64,000 nt of DNA from Pseudomonas sp. PB120 (lineage in GTDB: Bacteria > Pseudomonadota > Gammaproteobacteria > Pseudomonadales > Pseudomonadaceae), in assembly GCF_009761815.1 (NCBI RefSeq), contig NZ_RWIN01000122.1, positions 1-64,000 on the forward strand, in the 5' to 3' direction. The translations under genes were made by a program, and so were the position numbers. Below, piece after piece: positions 8,398 to 17,811 of this stretch (its first letter is position 1; each line of letters starts with the position of its first letter). The notes below the pieces were generated by a model. The model searched no databases. It was not told where the DNA came from and saw nothing but the letters and a program-made list of their open reading frames with translations.

Positions 8398-9735
8398 TTA
8401 CAGGGTCAAGGTGAGTCGGCTGATGAGCGCGCCCGGCAACAACGCCGAAGCCGTGGCCCGTTGGCTGTAGGTGCTCGCCGAGAGCAACAACTCGCGCTCC
8501 TCGGTCAACGCTTCCAGCTGCGAACCCAGCAAACTGTAGGCGCTGTCATCAAAGCGCATGGTGCTGACCGGCGCCTGTATCTCGCCGTTTTCGACCCAGA
8601 ACGTCGCGAACCGGGTCATCCCCGTCATGCGTGCCATCGGCTGATCCGAGTAGTTCAGGTACCAGAGATTGCTGATGTACAAACCGGTGCCCAGTTGCTT
8701 GAGAATCTCTGCATCAGGCAAGGTCCCGGCCGCCATGTTCAACGCGCCCGGCATTTCACCGCCGCTGGCACCGTTGGCCGTCAGGCCATACTCGGCGGCA
8801 CTGCGCGAACTCACCATTTGCGCACCGGCTTTACCGCCGACGATCAACGCCAGATCACTGCGCGGATAGCCTTCGCCGGAAAACGCAGGACTCAATGAGC
8901 CGCTGACTTTTTCGTCCAGCGATACCAAGGGGCTGAACGCATTGTCGCCGCCGTAGAGCTTCTGCAGCGGGCTGCTCTTGCTGGCAATCGACTGCGCCGA
9001 GAAACCGCCCCAGGACAGCATGCCCATGATTTCTTCCAGTGCCGCCGGAGCCAGGTACGCGCGGTATTGACCCGGTGCCAGCGTGCGCAGCGGCCGACCC
9101 AGAAACGCCAATTGCTCGCGCGCCTGCTGGAAGCGTTTGGCGAACGCTTCACTGTTCCAGTCGTGCCCGGCGAAGCTGGCCTTCACCGCCTGGCCGTTTT
9201 CGTGGAACAGGCTGAAATCGAAGTTGAAGCTGTTGGCCTGATGCCAGCCGAACGCGCCCGAGGAACTGGCGAAGCCACGGCTGATCGGGCCGGCGGCGTA
9301 GAAACCCACCAGGTCCAGCCCTTCGGCAGCCTGGGTGATTTCGGCCACGACCTGCTCGGTGTCCGGCAGCGGATGTTCCTGCACACTCTTGCTCTGCCAA
9401 CCGGTGTAGTTGAGCAGCAGGTACGGATCCTGCGGCAACAACGGCAAGGTGTCGCGCAGCTGCTGCAGGCCTTCGGCCAGCCGCTGAAGGTCAACTTGCG
9501 CGTCGCCCGACAGCGTGATGTCGAGGTCGGCATGCCGGCCCTCGTTGATCAGTTTGAAACCGATGCTCGCCTGCTGCACCTGCCCGGCCTGACGCACCTT
9601 GGCGTGATTGAAACGCACAAAGGCCGAGAACTCGGCGGCGTAGCTGAGGGTGAACTGTTCCGGCTCGCGAATGGCCTCGCGCAGCCAGTTGACCAAGGCC
9701 TTGAACGCCTCGACCTGATTTTTTGAATCGCTCAT
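8398..9735 (-). CDS. TldE/PmbA-like protease-complex subunit
   Basis: A 445-residue protein of the TldD/PmbA (TldE) family that lacks the HExxxH zinc motif, as expected for the non-catalytic partner of a TldD/TldE metallopeptidase. Family features include repeated FVRFNHAKVRQAGQ-like N-terminal strands and the C-terminal block FWVENGEIQAPVSTMRFDD. TldD/TldE pairs degrade unstructured peptides and mature some modified peptides. Its start codon overlaps the stop of the TldD-like gene upstream by one base (9735), so the two are translationally coupled. This pair is shorter and more divergent than housekeeping tldD/pmbA and is probably an additional copy, which is an inference from sequence character alone. 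Confidence 0.85.
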   Translation of the reverse strand: MSDSKNQVEAFKALVNWLREAIREPEQFTLSYAAEFSAFVRFNHAKVRQAGQVQQASIGFKLINEGRHADLDITLSGDAQVDLQRLAEGLQQLRDTLPLLPQDPYLLLNYTGWQSKSVQEHPLPDTEQVVAEITQAAEGLDLVGFYAAGPISRGFASSSGAFGWHQANSFNFDFSLFHENGQAVKASFAGHDWNSEAFAKRFQQAREQLAFLGRPLRTLAPGQYRAYLAPAALEEIMGMLSWGGFSAQSIASKSSPLQKLYGGDNAFSPLVSLDEKVSGSLSPAFSGEGYPRSDLALIVGGKAGAQMVSSRSAAEYGLTANGASGGEMPGALNMAAGTLPDAEILKQLGTGLYISNLWYLNYSDQPMARMTGMTRFATFWVENGEIQAPVSTMRFDDSAYSLLGSQLEALTEERELLLSASTYSQRATASALLPGALISRLTLTL

Positions 9736-11177
9736 CAGGCGTCTCCCCCAAACACATCCACGTTGCTGAACACACAGGCCGGCGACGCATGGCCGACGCG
9801 GATCACCTGGTTCGGTTCGCCCTTGCCGCAGTTCGGCGTGCCGAGCACCTTGAAGGTGCTGGCGTCGCCCACGGCGCTAAGGCTTTTCCAGAACTGTGCG
9901 GAAATCGCCCGGTAGTTCGGGTTCTTCACCACGCCTTTGAGTTCGCCGTTTTCGATCAATTGCGCCCATTCGCAACCGAACTGGAATTTGTTGCGCGCAT
10001 CGTCGATGGACCACGAGCGGTTGGTGCTCATCAAAATACCGTGCTCGATGTTGCCGATCAGTTGCTCCAGCGGCTGATCGCCGGGCTCGATGTTCAGGTT
10101 GGCCATGCGGTCGATGGGCGGACGGTTCCAGCCGCAGGCGCGGCTGTTGGCGACGCCGTCCAGGCCGGCACGAAACTGCGACAACGCACCGCCCAATGGC
10201 CGCATCAACAGGCCTTCCTTGATCAGGAACTGCTTGCTGGCAAGCGTGCCGTCGTCGTCATGGCCATAACTGGCGAGCTGCTCGGGAATGTCCGGGTCGA
10301 AGGTCACGTTGAGCAGTGTCGAGCCGTATTGCAGGTGGCCGAAGTCCGCTGCCTTGACGAAACTGGTGCCGGCGTAATTGCGCTCATCACCGAGGATGCG
10401 ATCCAGCTCCAGCGGGTGACCGATGGACTCGTGGATCTGCAGCATCATCTGATCGGGCATCAACAACAGATCGCGCGGCCCTTGCGGCGTGTTCGGCGCC
10501 AGCAGCAATTGCAGCGCCTGATCAGCGACCTGCGGTCCGGCACCGACCAGGCCACAACGACTGATCACATCGGCGCCGCCTTGCTGGCCGAAGTTCTCAC
10601 GGCCCAGGCTGCGAGTCTGGCTGTCGTTGCCGTCGTAGGCCGTGACGTCCAGGCCCGGGTAGACGAAGCGTTGTGCCTGGCGCAGCTCGGCGCCTGCGCT
10701 GTTGAGGTAGATCTGCTCGACGTGGGTGATGCCGATGCTCACTTGCCAGTTCACCAGACGCTCGTCCTTGGGCACCGAAGCGGATTCGGCGCCGAGCAAT
10801 TGGTAGCAATCACTGAGGGACGGGAAGGGCTGGTCGAGGTTCGGCGAAAAATAGTCGGCGCGGTCGCTGGAAACGGCTTGCTCGCGCAAGTCGAGCAACG
10901 CGTGAGGTTTGAGTCGACGGGCTTGCTGCTCGGCGCGGTCGAGGGCGGATTGCAGGCCCTGTTGCGACAGGTCGTTGGTCGCGGCGTAGGTTTCAACGCC
11001 GTTGACTCGCACGGTCAGCATGGCGCCTTCGTCCCGGCTCAGGCTTGGAGGTTCGGCAACATTCTTGCGCACCGACAGGTACTGGCCGGATTCGCGCACA
11101 TAACGCAGCGAAAAGAATTCAGCGCCCGTGCGCAAGGCAGCGAAACGCTGCTTGAGCTGGGGGTGGAAATCGAACAT
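9735..11177 (-). CDS. TldD-like metallopeptidase
   Basis: A 480-residue TldD-family protein carrying the zinc-binding HExxxH motif as HESIGH at residues 249-254, preceded by LLMPDQMMLQ and followed by PLELDRILGDE, a canonical TldD context. It is the catalytic partner of the TldE-like protein encoded directly downstream with a one-base overlap. C-terminal strands around STNRSWSIDDARNKFQFGCEWA match the family fold. The complex is expected to be cytoplasmic. The substrate is unknown, and there is no adjacent microcin-like or other modified-peptide gene. GGAGG-type ribosome-binding sequence (AGGAGGTTCCCGA) precedes the ATG. Confidence 0.88.
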   Translation of the reverse strand: MFDFHPQLKQRFAALRTGAEFFSLRYVRESGQYLSVRKNVAEPPSLSRDEGAMLTVRVNGVETYAATNDLSQQGLQSALDRAEQQARRLKPHALLDLREQAVSSDRADYFSPNLDQPFPSLSDCYQLLGAESASVPKDERLVNWQVSIGITHVEQIYLNSAGAELRQAQRFVYPGLDVTAYDGNDSQTRSLGRENFGQQGGADVISRCGLVGAGPQVADQALQLLLAPNTPQGPRDLLLMPDQMMLQIHESIGHPLELDRILGDERNYAGTSFVKAADFGHLQYGSTLLNVTFDPDIPEQLASYGHDDDGTLASKQFLIKEGLLMRPLGGALSQFRAGLDGVANSRACGWNRPPIDRMANLNIEPGDQPLEQLIGNIEHGILMSTNRSWSIDDARNKFQFGCEWAQLIENGELKGVVKNPNYRAISAQFWKSLSAVGDASTFKVLGTPNCGKGEPNQVIRVGHASPACVFSNVDVFGGDA

Positions 11178-11349
11178 TCGGGAACCTCCTTGGTAGGGAG
11201 TGGCGGTGCAGCGGTGTTGCGAAAGGGGAGGGGTGAAACGTTTGCGTGGCGCTAGATTAGGCTTGCGCGGGGAGGGATATCAAGGGCGGAGCGGCGTGGG
11301 GAAGTATTACGAGGATATGCCAGATGGAAATGTGTTGCTGGGTCGGGCC

Positions 11350-11450
11350 CCATCGCCGGCAAGCCGGTCTCACTCCCACATTTGATCTTCGGTGTTCACA
11401 GAATTTGTATTCACCGAAGATTCCCTGTGGGAGCGAGCCTGCTCGCGATG
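11350..11450. repeat. Imperfect REP pair between tldD-like gene and betA
   Basis: A divergent unit (CATCGCCGGCAAGCCGG...CTCCCACA) faces a canonical GTGGGAGCGAGCCTGCTCGC unit. The two halves belong to different REP subclasses. Confidence 0.75.
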
Positions 11451-11471
11451 GCCGTGACGCGGTGTCAAGCC

Positions 11472-13175
11472 TTACTGAGCCGTAGGACCTACTTCCCGCA
11501 ACGGCTTGCCACGCACCGGTGCATCACCGGCCACGAAGTAATCGGCGGTGCTGCGCGGCAATGGCTTGCGGCCACGGATCTTGTCGGCGATTTTCTCGGC
11601 GATCATGATCGTTGGCGCGTTCAGGTTGCCCGTGGTGATGATCGGCATGATCGACGCATCCACCACACGCAGGCCTTGCATGCCGTGCACGCGACCTTCG
11701 CCATCGACCACGGCCATCTCGTCGGTGCCCATCTTGCACGAGCAGGACGGGTGGAACGCGGTTTCGGCGTGTTCACGGATGAACTGGTCGAGCTGCTCAT
11801 CGGTTTGCACGTCGATGCCCGGGCTGATTTCGCGGCCACGGAACGCGTCCAGTGCTGGCTGTTGCATGATTTCACGGGTCAGGCGGATGCCGTCGCGGAA
11901 TTCCTGCCAGTCCTGCTCGGTAGCCATGTAGTTGAACAGGATGCTCGGGTACTCGCGCGGGTCCTTCGACTTGGCCTGGATGCGACCGCGGCTTGGCGAA
12001 CGCATGGAACCCATGTGTGCCTGGAAGCCGTGTTCTTTCACGCCGTTGCTGCCGTTGTAGTTAATCGCCACCGGCAGGAAGTGGTACTGGATGTTCGGCC
12101 AATCGAATTCCGGGCGGGTACGGATGAAGCCGCCGGCTTCAAACTGGTTGCTGGCGCCGATGCCGGTGCCGTTGAACAGCCATTCGGCGCCGATGGCTGG
12201 CTGGTTGTACCAGAGCAGCGACGGGTACAGCGAAACCGGTTGGGTGCACGCGTATTGCAGGTACAACTCGAGGTGGTCCTGCAGGTTTTCGCCGACGCCT
12301 GGCAGGTCGTGAACCACCGGGATGTCGAGTTTGTTCAGCAGTGCGGCCGGGCCGACGCCGGAGCGTTGCAAAATCTGCGGCGACGCGATGGCGCCGGAGC
12401 ACAGCAGCACTTCCTTGCGGGCACGGACTTCGACACGCTCTTCAGCGGCGCCGATCAGGTAACGCACGCCGACCGCGCGCTTGCCTTCGAACAGGATCTT
12501 GTCGGTCAGGGCGTGGGTGACAATGGTCAGGGTCGAACGCTTTTTGGCGACGTCCAGGTAACCGCGCGCGGTGCTGGCGCGACGGCCTTTGGGCGTCACG
12601 GTGCGGTCCATCGGACCAAAGCCTTCCTGCTGATAGCCGTTCAGGTCTTCGGTGCGCGGGTAACCGGCCTGCACGCCGGCTTCGACCATGGCGTGGAACA
12701 GCGGGTTGTTGCCGGCTTTCGGCGTGGTCACGCTGACCGGACCGTCGCCACCGTGGTAGTCGTTCGGGCCGATGTCGCGGGTTTCCGCCTTGCGGAAATA
12801 CGGCAGGCAGTTGAGGTAGTCCCAGTCTTCAAGACCTGGCAGTTTCGCCCAGTTGTCGTAGTCCATGGCGTTGCCGCGGATGTAGCACATGCCGTTGATC
12901 AGCGAAGAGCCACCTAGGCCCTTGCCGCGACCGCATTCCATCCGACGGCCGTCCATGTGTGGCTCTGGATCGGTTTCGTACGCCCAGTTGTAGCGACGAC
13001 CTTGCAGCGGGAACGCCAGGGCAGCCGGCATTTGTGTGCGGAAGTCGAAACGGTAATCCGGGCCGCCGGCTTCGAGCAGCAGGACGGTGACGCCGGCGTC
13101 TTCGGTCAGACGGGTCGCCAGGGTGTTACCGGCCGAGCCGGCACCGATGATGATGTAATCGAATTCTTGGGACAT
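11472..13175 (-). CDS. betA: Choline dehydrogenase BetA
   Basis: A 567-residue GMC-family flavoprotein that oxidises choline to betaine aldehyde (and can carry out the next oxidation). It is membrane-associated and feeds electrons to the respiratory chain. The FAD motif YIIIGAGSAGNTLATRLTED is at the N-terminus, followed by GKGLGGSSLINGMCYIRGN (GMC signature 1), SGAIASPQILQRSGVGP (signature 2) and the C-terminal HPSCSCKMGTD and GNLNAPTIMIAEKIAD active-site blocks. The ATG at 13175 (MSQEFDYIIIGAG) is chosen over a start 27 codons upstream that would translate a REP sequence. It is the last gene of betIBA. A 152-base gap with a REP pair separates it from betB, a possible site of differential mRNA stability. 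Confidence 0.96.
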   Translation of the reverse strand: MSQEFDYIIIGAGSAGNTLATRLTEDAGVTVLLLEAGGPDYRFDFRTQMPAALAFPLQGRRYNWAYETDPEPHMDGRRMECGRGKGLGGSSLINGMCYIRGNAMDYDNWAKLPGLEDWDYLNCLPYFRKAETRDIGPNDYHGGDGPVSVTTPKAGNNPLFHAMVEAGVQAGYPRTEDLNGYQQEGFGPMDRTVTPKGRRASTARGYLDVAKKRSTLTIVTHALTDKILFEGKRAVGVRYLIGAAEERVEVRARKEVLLCSGAIASPQILQRSGVGPAALLNKLDIPVVHDLPGVGENLQDHLELYLQYACTQPVSLYPSLLWYNQPAIGAEWLFNGTGIGASNQFEAGGFIRTRPEFDWPNIQYHFLPVAINYNGSNGVKEHGFQAHMGSMRSPSRGRIQAKSKDPREYPSILFNYMATEQDWQEFRDGIRLTREIMQQPALDAFRGREISPGIDVQTDEQLDQFIREHAETAFHPSCSCKMGTDEMAVVDGEGRVHGMQGLRVVDASIMPIITTGNLNAPTIMIAEKIADKIRGRKPLPRSTADYFVAGDAPVRGKPLREVGPTAQ

Positions 13176-13233
13176 TGAATGCACCCTCTTTGAAGTTGGT
13201 TCAGGTCTGGCCATGGCGAGTGCTGCGCACTCG

Positions 13234-13297
13234 ATCGCCAGCAGGCTGGCTCCCACATTGGAATGCGTATTCCTGTGGGAGCCAGCCTGCTGGCGAT
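13234..13297. repeat. REP pair inside the betB-betA gap, GTGGGAGCCAGCCTGCTGG class
   Basis: Inverted units ATCGCCAGCAGGCTGGCTCC and GGAGCCAGCCTGCTGGCGAT lie 17-20 bases apart, within the betIBA operon between betB and betA. A structure here would sit in the polycistronic mRNA. Confidence 0.9.
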
Positions 13298-13327
13298 GAC
13301 GGCCTCGCAGGCGAAGCGGATATCGCC

Positions 13328-14800
13328 TTAGAACACCGAGGCGTAGTCGCCCAGTTCGACCTGTACCGATTTGATGCGGGTGAAGTTGTTCAGCGAGCTG
13401 ATGCCGTTCTCACGGCCCACACCCGATTGCTTGTAACCGCCGACCGGCATCTTCGCGTCGGACTCGCCCCAGGCGTTGATCCAGCAGATACCGGCTTCCA
13501 GTTGATGAATCACGCGGTGAGCACGGTTCAGGTCCTGGGTCACGACGCCTGCGGCCAGGCCGAAGTCGGTGTCGTTGGCGCGGCGGATCACTTCTTCTTC
13601 GGTCTCGTAAGTCAGGATGCTCATCACCGGGCCGAAGATTTCTTCGCGAACGATGGTCATCTCGTCTGTGCAGTCGGTGAACACGGTCGGGGCCACGAAC
13701 GCGCCCTTGGCGAATTCGCCTTCGGTCAGACGGCCGCCGCCGCACAGTACGCGAGCACCTTCTTCCTTACCTTTTGCGATGTAGCCCAACACGCTTTCCA
13801 TGTGGGCGAAGCTGACCAGCGGGCCGAAGTTGGTGTTTTCGTCTTCCGGGTTGCCGACGCGGATGCGTGCAACGCGCTCGACGATCTTGGCTTCGAACGC
13901 CGCTTTCAGGTGGCTCGGGACGAACACGCGAGTGCCGTTGGTGCAGACCTGGCCGGAGCTGTAGAAGTTGGCCATCATCGCGGTGTCGGCGGCGCGATCG
14001 AGGTCGGCGTCGTCGAAAATGATCAGCGGGGATTTGCCGCCCAGTTCCATGGTCACGTCTTTGAGCGACGACGCCGAAGCGCTGGCCATGACCTTCTTGC
14101 CGGTGTCAGTGCCGCCGGTAAAGGAGATTTTTTCAATGCGGGGGTGCTCGGTCAGCCAGGTGCCGACTTCACGGCCGCTGCCGGTCAACACGTTGAACAC
14201 GCCGGCAGGCAGGCCCGCTTCGGTGTAGATCTCGGCCAGTTTCAGCGTGGTCAGGGAAGTGACTTCGCTTGGCTTGAAGATCATCGCGTTACCGGCCGCC
14301 AGGGCCGGTGCGGATTTCCACAGCGCGATCTGGATCGGGTAGTTCCACGCGCCGATACCGGCCACGACGCCCAGCGGTTCGCGACGGGTGTAGACAAACG
14401 ACGTGGTGCGCAGCGGGATCTGCTCGCCTTCGATGGCGGGCACCAGGCCTGCGTAGTATTCCAGCACGTCAGCGCCGGTCACGATGTCGACGTACTTGGT
14501 TTCGGAGAATGACTTGCCGGTGTCCAGGGTTTCCAGGGCAGCCAGTTCATCGTTGCGCTCGCGCAGGATGTCCACGGCGCGACGCAGGATGCGCGAACGC
14601 TCCATGGCGGTCATGGCGGCCCAGATTTTCTGGCCCTTTTCAGCGCTGACCACGGCACGCTCGACGTCATCGAAGGTGGCGCGCTGTACTTTTGCGAGGA
14701 CTTCACCGTTCGCCGGGTTGATGGCTTCGAAGGTGGCGTCGCTGCCAGCGTCGGAGTAACCGCCATCGATGTAGAGTTTTTGCAGTTCGAAACGGGCCAT
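13328..14800 (-). CDS. betB: Betaine aldehyde dehydrogenase BetB
   Basis: A 490-residue aldehyde dehydrogenase, the usual BetB length, which oxidises betaine aldehyde to glycine betaine with NAD(P)+. Visible signatures are the general-base motif MELGGKSP, the catalytic cysteine block SSGQVCTNGTRVFVP, and the NAD-binding GSGREVG and FTGGTDTGKKV segments. The C-terminus NNFTRIKSVQVELGDYASVF is typical of Pseudomonas BetB. It is the second gene of betIBA, 60 bases after the betI stop. The downstream gap to betA contains a REP pair. Expression should follow BetI and choline through the operator at 15525-15544. Confidence 0.97.
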   Translation of the reverse strand: MARFELQKLYIDGGYSDAGSDATFEAINPANGEVLAKVQRATFDDVERAVVSAEKGQKIWAAMTAMERSRILRRAVDILRERNDELAALETLDTGKSFSETKYVDIVTGADVLEYYAGLVPAIEGEQIPLRTTSFVYTRREPLGVVAGIGAWNYPIQIALWKSAPALAAGNAMIFKPSEVTSLTTLKLAEIYTEAGLPAGVFNVLTGSGREVGTWLTEHPRIEKISFTGGTDTGKKVMASASASSLKDVTMELGGKSPLIIFDDADLDRAADTAMMANFYSSGQVCTNGTRVFVPSHLKAAFEAKIVERVARIRVGNPEDENTNFGPLVSFAHMESVLGYIAKGKEEGARVLCGGGRLTEGEFAKGAFVAPTVFTDCTDEMTIVREEIFGPVMSILTYETEEEVIRRANDTDFGLAAGVVTQDLNRAHRVIHQLEAGICWINAWGESDAKMPVGGYKQSGVGRENGISSLNNFTRIKSVQVELGDYASVF

Positions 14801-14860
14801 AAAGTCCTCGCAAGTGCATAAGTGGTTGGCGCGTCCGGGTGTCGAGCGTTCTGTTGTGCT

Positions 14861-15454
14861 CTAACTCACCCGCTTGGCCAGTTGGAAATCCATGTATTCG
14901 TAAGCGATCCGGTGCGCCTGCTCGGTGTCGAAAGCATCTCCGGACAGCGCGCCGCGCAACCACAAACCGTCAATGAGGGCTGCCAGGCCCCGGGCTGCAC
15001 TGCGCGCGTCATCGAGCGGCAGTACGCGGCGGAACTGGCAGCACAGGTTGGAATACAGACGGTGATCGTTGATCCGCTGCAACCTGTGCAAAGACGGGTG
15101 GTGCATGCTGGTGGCCCAGAAGGCCAGCCAGGTTTTCATTGCCGGGCCATTGACCTGGCTGGCGTCGAAGTTGCCTTCGATAATCACCTGCAGATGCGCC
15201 CGCGGGCTTTCATCTGTCAGCGCCTGACGGCGTGCGGTGACGTTCTCGGCGAGGACACTCATCAGGTACTGCGCCGTGGCAGCGATCAGGCCGTTCTTGT
15301 CCTGAAAATAGTGACTGATGATGCCATTCGAGACACCGGCCAAACGGGCGATCAGCGCAATGCTGGCGTCCCCCATTCCGACCTGATCGACGGCCAGCAA
15401 GGTGGCTTCGATCAATTGCTGGCGACGGATGGGTTGCATACCGACCTTGGGCAT
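14861..15454 (-). CDS. betI: Choline-responsive TetR-type repressor BetI
   Basis: A 197-residue TetR-family repressor, close to the usual BetI length of about 195. BetI represses the bet genes in the absence of choline. The N-terminal helix-turn-helix is visible in RRQQLIEATLLAVDQVGMGD and IARLAGVSNGIISHYFQDK, and the C-terminal ligand domain contains AALIDGLWLRGALS, a BetI-typical stretch. The ATG at 15454 (MPKVGMQPIRRQ) follows AAGGAG, whereas an upstream start would add 12 unconserved residues. It is first in betIBA and divergent from betT; the operator lies about 70 bases upstream of the start. Confidence 0.95.
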   Translation of the reverse strand: MPKVGMQPIRRQQLIEATLLAVDQVGMGDASIALIARLAGVSNGIISHYFQDKNGLIAATAQYLMSVLAENVTARRQALTDESPRAHLQVIIEGNFDASQVNGPAMKTWLAFWATSMHHPSLHRLQRINDHRLYSNLCCQFRRVLPLDDARSAARGLAALIDGLWLRGALSGDAFDTEQAHRIAYEYMDFQLAKRVS

Positions 15455-15778
15455 CTTGCACATCTCCTTAGGCCTTCCGGCAGACGTCAAACGGCTACCG
15501 GGTTGAAGGCCAGTCTATTTTGTTTTGATTGAACGTTCAATCAACAAAGAATAAGCTCTGCGACAAATCGTCGCTGCGTGCTGAATTTTCCTACGCGTAG
15601 CGGCGAATAAATCGACTTCCGAAACTGCTCGAAACCTACGCGCCACGGCGTTCCAAGGGCTTCGGGCTTTTTTCGGGCTGTCTTTATATCACCCACTGGT
15701 CGGCTGCCCACTAACCGATTAGTCGGGTGGCTCGTTTGCCTTGCGTTCTTCTCTCGCACTGCCCGGAGCTTCTGTGCC
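15455..15778. promoter_or_regulatory. betI-betT divergent promoter region
   Basis: This 324-base gene-free region separates divergent betI and betT. It contains the palindromic operator at 15525-15544 and an AT-rich segment around it. No other small gene is convincing here. GbdR and BetI control in this region is known from P. aeruginosa; only the BetI-like palindrome is directly visible. Confidence 0.65.
15525..15544. promoter_or_regulatory. Probable BetI operator (20-bp perfect palindrome)
   Basis: TTGATTGAACGTTCAATCAA is a perfect 20-bp inverted repeat in the betI-betT intergenic region, 71-90 bases upstream of betI and 235 upstream of betT. The ATTGAACGTTCAAT core matches the style of known BetI operators, and TetR-type repressors bind such palindromes. 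Control of betT from the same site is inferred from its position. Confidence 0.85.
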
Positions 15779-17785
15779 ATGAGTTCTGCCTCTCTTATAA
15801 AGACCCCACCCGATAAGGTGACGGTCAACGGTTGGGTGTTCTACACCTCTACCGCGTTGATTCTGTTGCTGACCGCCATTCTGATCATCGCCCCGCAAGA
15901 GGCCGGCAGATTGCTCGGCATTGCCCAGGCCTGGCTGTCCCGCAGCTTTGGCTGGTACTACATGGTGGTGATTGCCGCCTACCTCGTATTCGTCGTTGGC
16001 CTGGCGTTTTCGTCCTACGGCAAACTCAAACTGGGCAGTAAGGACGACACCCCGGACTTCAGCTACGGCGCCTGGGCGGGGATGCTCTTCTCGTCGGGTA
16101 TCGGCATCTCGCTGCTGTACTTCGGTGCTTCCGAGCCGCTGGACCATTACTTCAATCCGCCGGAAGGCGTTTCGGCCAGCAACATGGCCGCGCGTCAGGC
16201 TGTGCAGCTGACGTTCCTGCACTGGGGCCTGCATGGCTGGGCGATCTACGCGTTGGTCGGCCTGGCCGTGGCGTACTTTGCTTACCGTCATAACCAGCCG
16301 CTGGCATTGCGTTCGGCGCTGTATCCGCTGGTGGGCGAGCGTTGGGTCAAAGGCGCGGCCGGTCATGCGGTGGACGGCTTTGGCATGTTCGTGACCCTGC
16401 TGGGCCTGGTGACGAACCTGGGGATTGGTTCGCTGCAAGTGTCTTCCGGGCTGGAAAACCTGTTCGGCATGGAACACAGCAACACCAACCTGCTGATCGT
16501 GATCATCGTGATGAGCACGGTCGCGACCATTGCTGCCGTGTCCGGCGTGGAAAACGGTATTCGCCGCCTGTCCAACCTGAACATCGTGCTGTTCAGCGGT
16601 CTGCTGATTTTCGTGCTGCTGTTCGGCCCGACCCTGCACTTGCTTAACGGCTTTGTGCAAAACATCGGTGACTACTTGAACGGCGTGGTGCTGAAGACTT
16701 TCGACCTCTACGTGTACGAAGGCGACAGTGAGAAGTCCGACCGTTGGTTGGGCCTGTGGACCCTGTTCTACTGGGCCTGGTGGATTTCCTGGGCACCCTT
16801 TGTAGGCATGTTCATCGCGCGCATTTCCCGTGGTCGCACGGTGCGTGAACTGGTCGCCGGTGTGCTGCTGATTCCGCTGGGTTTCACCCTGGCGTGGCTG
16901 TCGATCTTCGGTAACTCGGCCCTCGACCTGGTGATGAACCATGGGGCGGTGGAGCTTGGGAAGACGGCGCTGGAACAGCCGTCCATGGCGATCTACCAGT
17001 TGCTCGAGCATTACCCGGCGTCGAAAGTGGTGATCGGCGTGTCGATTTTCGTCGGTTTCGTGCTGTTCCTGACCCCGGCGGATTCCGGCGCGGTGATGAT
17101 GGCCAACCTTTCGTGCAAGGGCGGTAACGTCGACGAAGATGCCCCGCACTGGCTGCGGATCTTCTGGTCGGCGGTGATCACGCTGGTGACCATCGGCCTG
17201 CTGTTCGCCGGTAACTTCGAAGCCATGCAAACCATGGTGGTGCTGGCCGGCCTGCCGTTCTCGGTGGTGCTGGTGTTCTTCATGTTCGGCTTGCACAAGG
17301 CCATGCGCCAGGACGTGCAGATCGAACAGGAGCAAGCGGAACTGGCCGCACGCGGCCGTCGTGGTTTCAGCGAGCGGTTGACGCAACTGGACTTGCAGCC
17401 GAACCAGTCGATCGTTCAGCGCTTCATGGACAAGCAAGTCAGCCCGGCGCTGGAAGATGCGGCGACGCAATTGCGCGCTCAGGGGTTGAACGTGCAGACG
17501 CTGCTGGGTAAATCGAAGCGTTGCATGGGCGTGCGGATTGACCGGGAAGAGGGCAATCCATTTGTCTACGAAGTGAGCCTGGATGGTTATCTGGCCGCGG
17601 CGAGCGAAACGGTGTCGGCTGAAAGCGCCGATGAGCCCCGCGCGCGCTACTACCGCGCCGAGGTGTATTTGCACAACGGCAGCCAGGACTACGACTTGAT
17701 GGGCTTCACTCAGGATCAGATCACCCGTGACGTGCTCGATCAGTTCGAAAGCCATCGGCAGCTCCTTGGCCGGGTTTATAGCTGA
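15779..17785 (+). CDS. betT: Choline transporter BetT (BCCT family)
   Basis: A 668-residue betaine/choline/carnitine transporter that imports choline with H+ or Na+. It shows about twelve hydrophobic segments between residues 15 and 510. The BCCT signature is visible as LFYWAWWISWAPFVGMFIAR, with the substrate-binding Trp cluster, preceded by SSGIGISLLYFGASEPLDHY. The long hydrophilic C-terminal tail (~160 residues) is typical of BetT-type carriers that respond to osmolarity, as opposed to short-tailed types. It is divergent from betI, which fits choline-induced expression. The REP pair and a bidirectional terminator follow the gene, where it meets cbcV convergently. Confidence 0.95.
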   Translation: MSSASLIKTPPDKVTVNGWVFYTSTALILLLTAILIIAPQEAGRLLGIAQAWLSRSFGWYYMVVIAAYLVFVVGLAFSSYGKLKLGSKDDTPDFSYGAWAGMLFSSGIGISLLYFGASEPLDHYFNPPEGVSASNMAARQAVQLTFLHWGLHGWAIYALVGLAVAYFAYRHNQPLALRSALYPLVGERWVKGAAGHAVDGFGMFVTLLGLVTNLGIGSLQVSSGLENLFGMEHSNTNLLIVIIVMSTVATIAAVSGVENGIRRLSNLNIVLFSGLLIFVLLFGPTLHLLNGFVQNIGDYLNGVVLKTFDLYVYEGDSEKSDRWLGLWTLFYWAWWISWAPFVGMFIARISRGRTVRELVAGVLLIPLGFTLAWLSIFGNSALDLVMNHGAVELGKTALEQPSMAIYQLLEHYPASKVVIGVSIFVGFVLFLTPADSGAVMMANLSCKGGNVDEDAPHWLRIFWSAVITLVTIGLLFAGNFEAMQTMVVLAGLPFSVVLVFFMFGLHKAMRQDVQIEQEQAELAARGRRGFSERLTQLDLQPNQSIVQRFMDKQVSPALEDAATQLRAQGLNVQTLLGKSKRCMGVRIDREEGNPFVYEVSLDGYLAAASETVSAESADEPRARYYRAEVYLHNGSQDYDLMGFTQDQITRDVLDQFESHRQLLGRVYS

Positions 17786-17811
17786 GTTGTGAAGTGATGC
17801 GGTAAAGCTGT

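Noticed and set aside
13234..13297. Stem in betB-betA gap as an intrinsic terminator
   Set aside because: It is a REP pair without a T-run, and the operon order betI-betB-betA is normally co-transcribed.
15719..17755. 678-codon minus-strand frame opposite betT
   Set aside because: The opposite strand encodes a textbook BCCT transporter; this translation is compositionally biased and without a domain.
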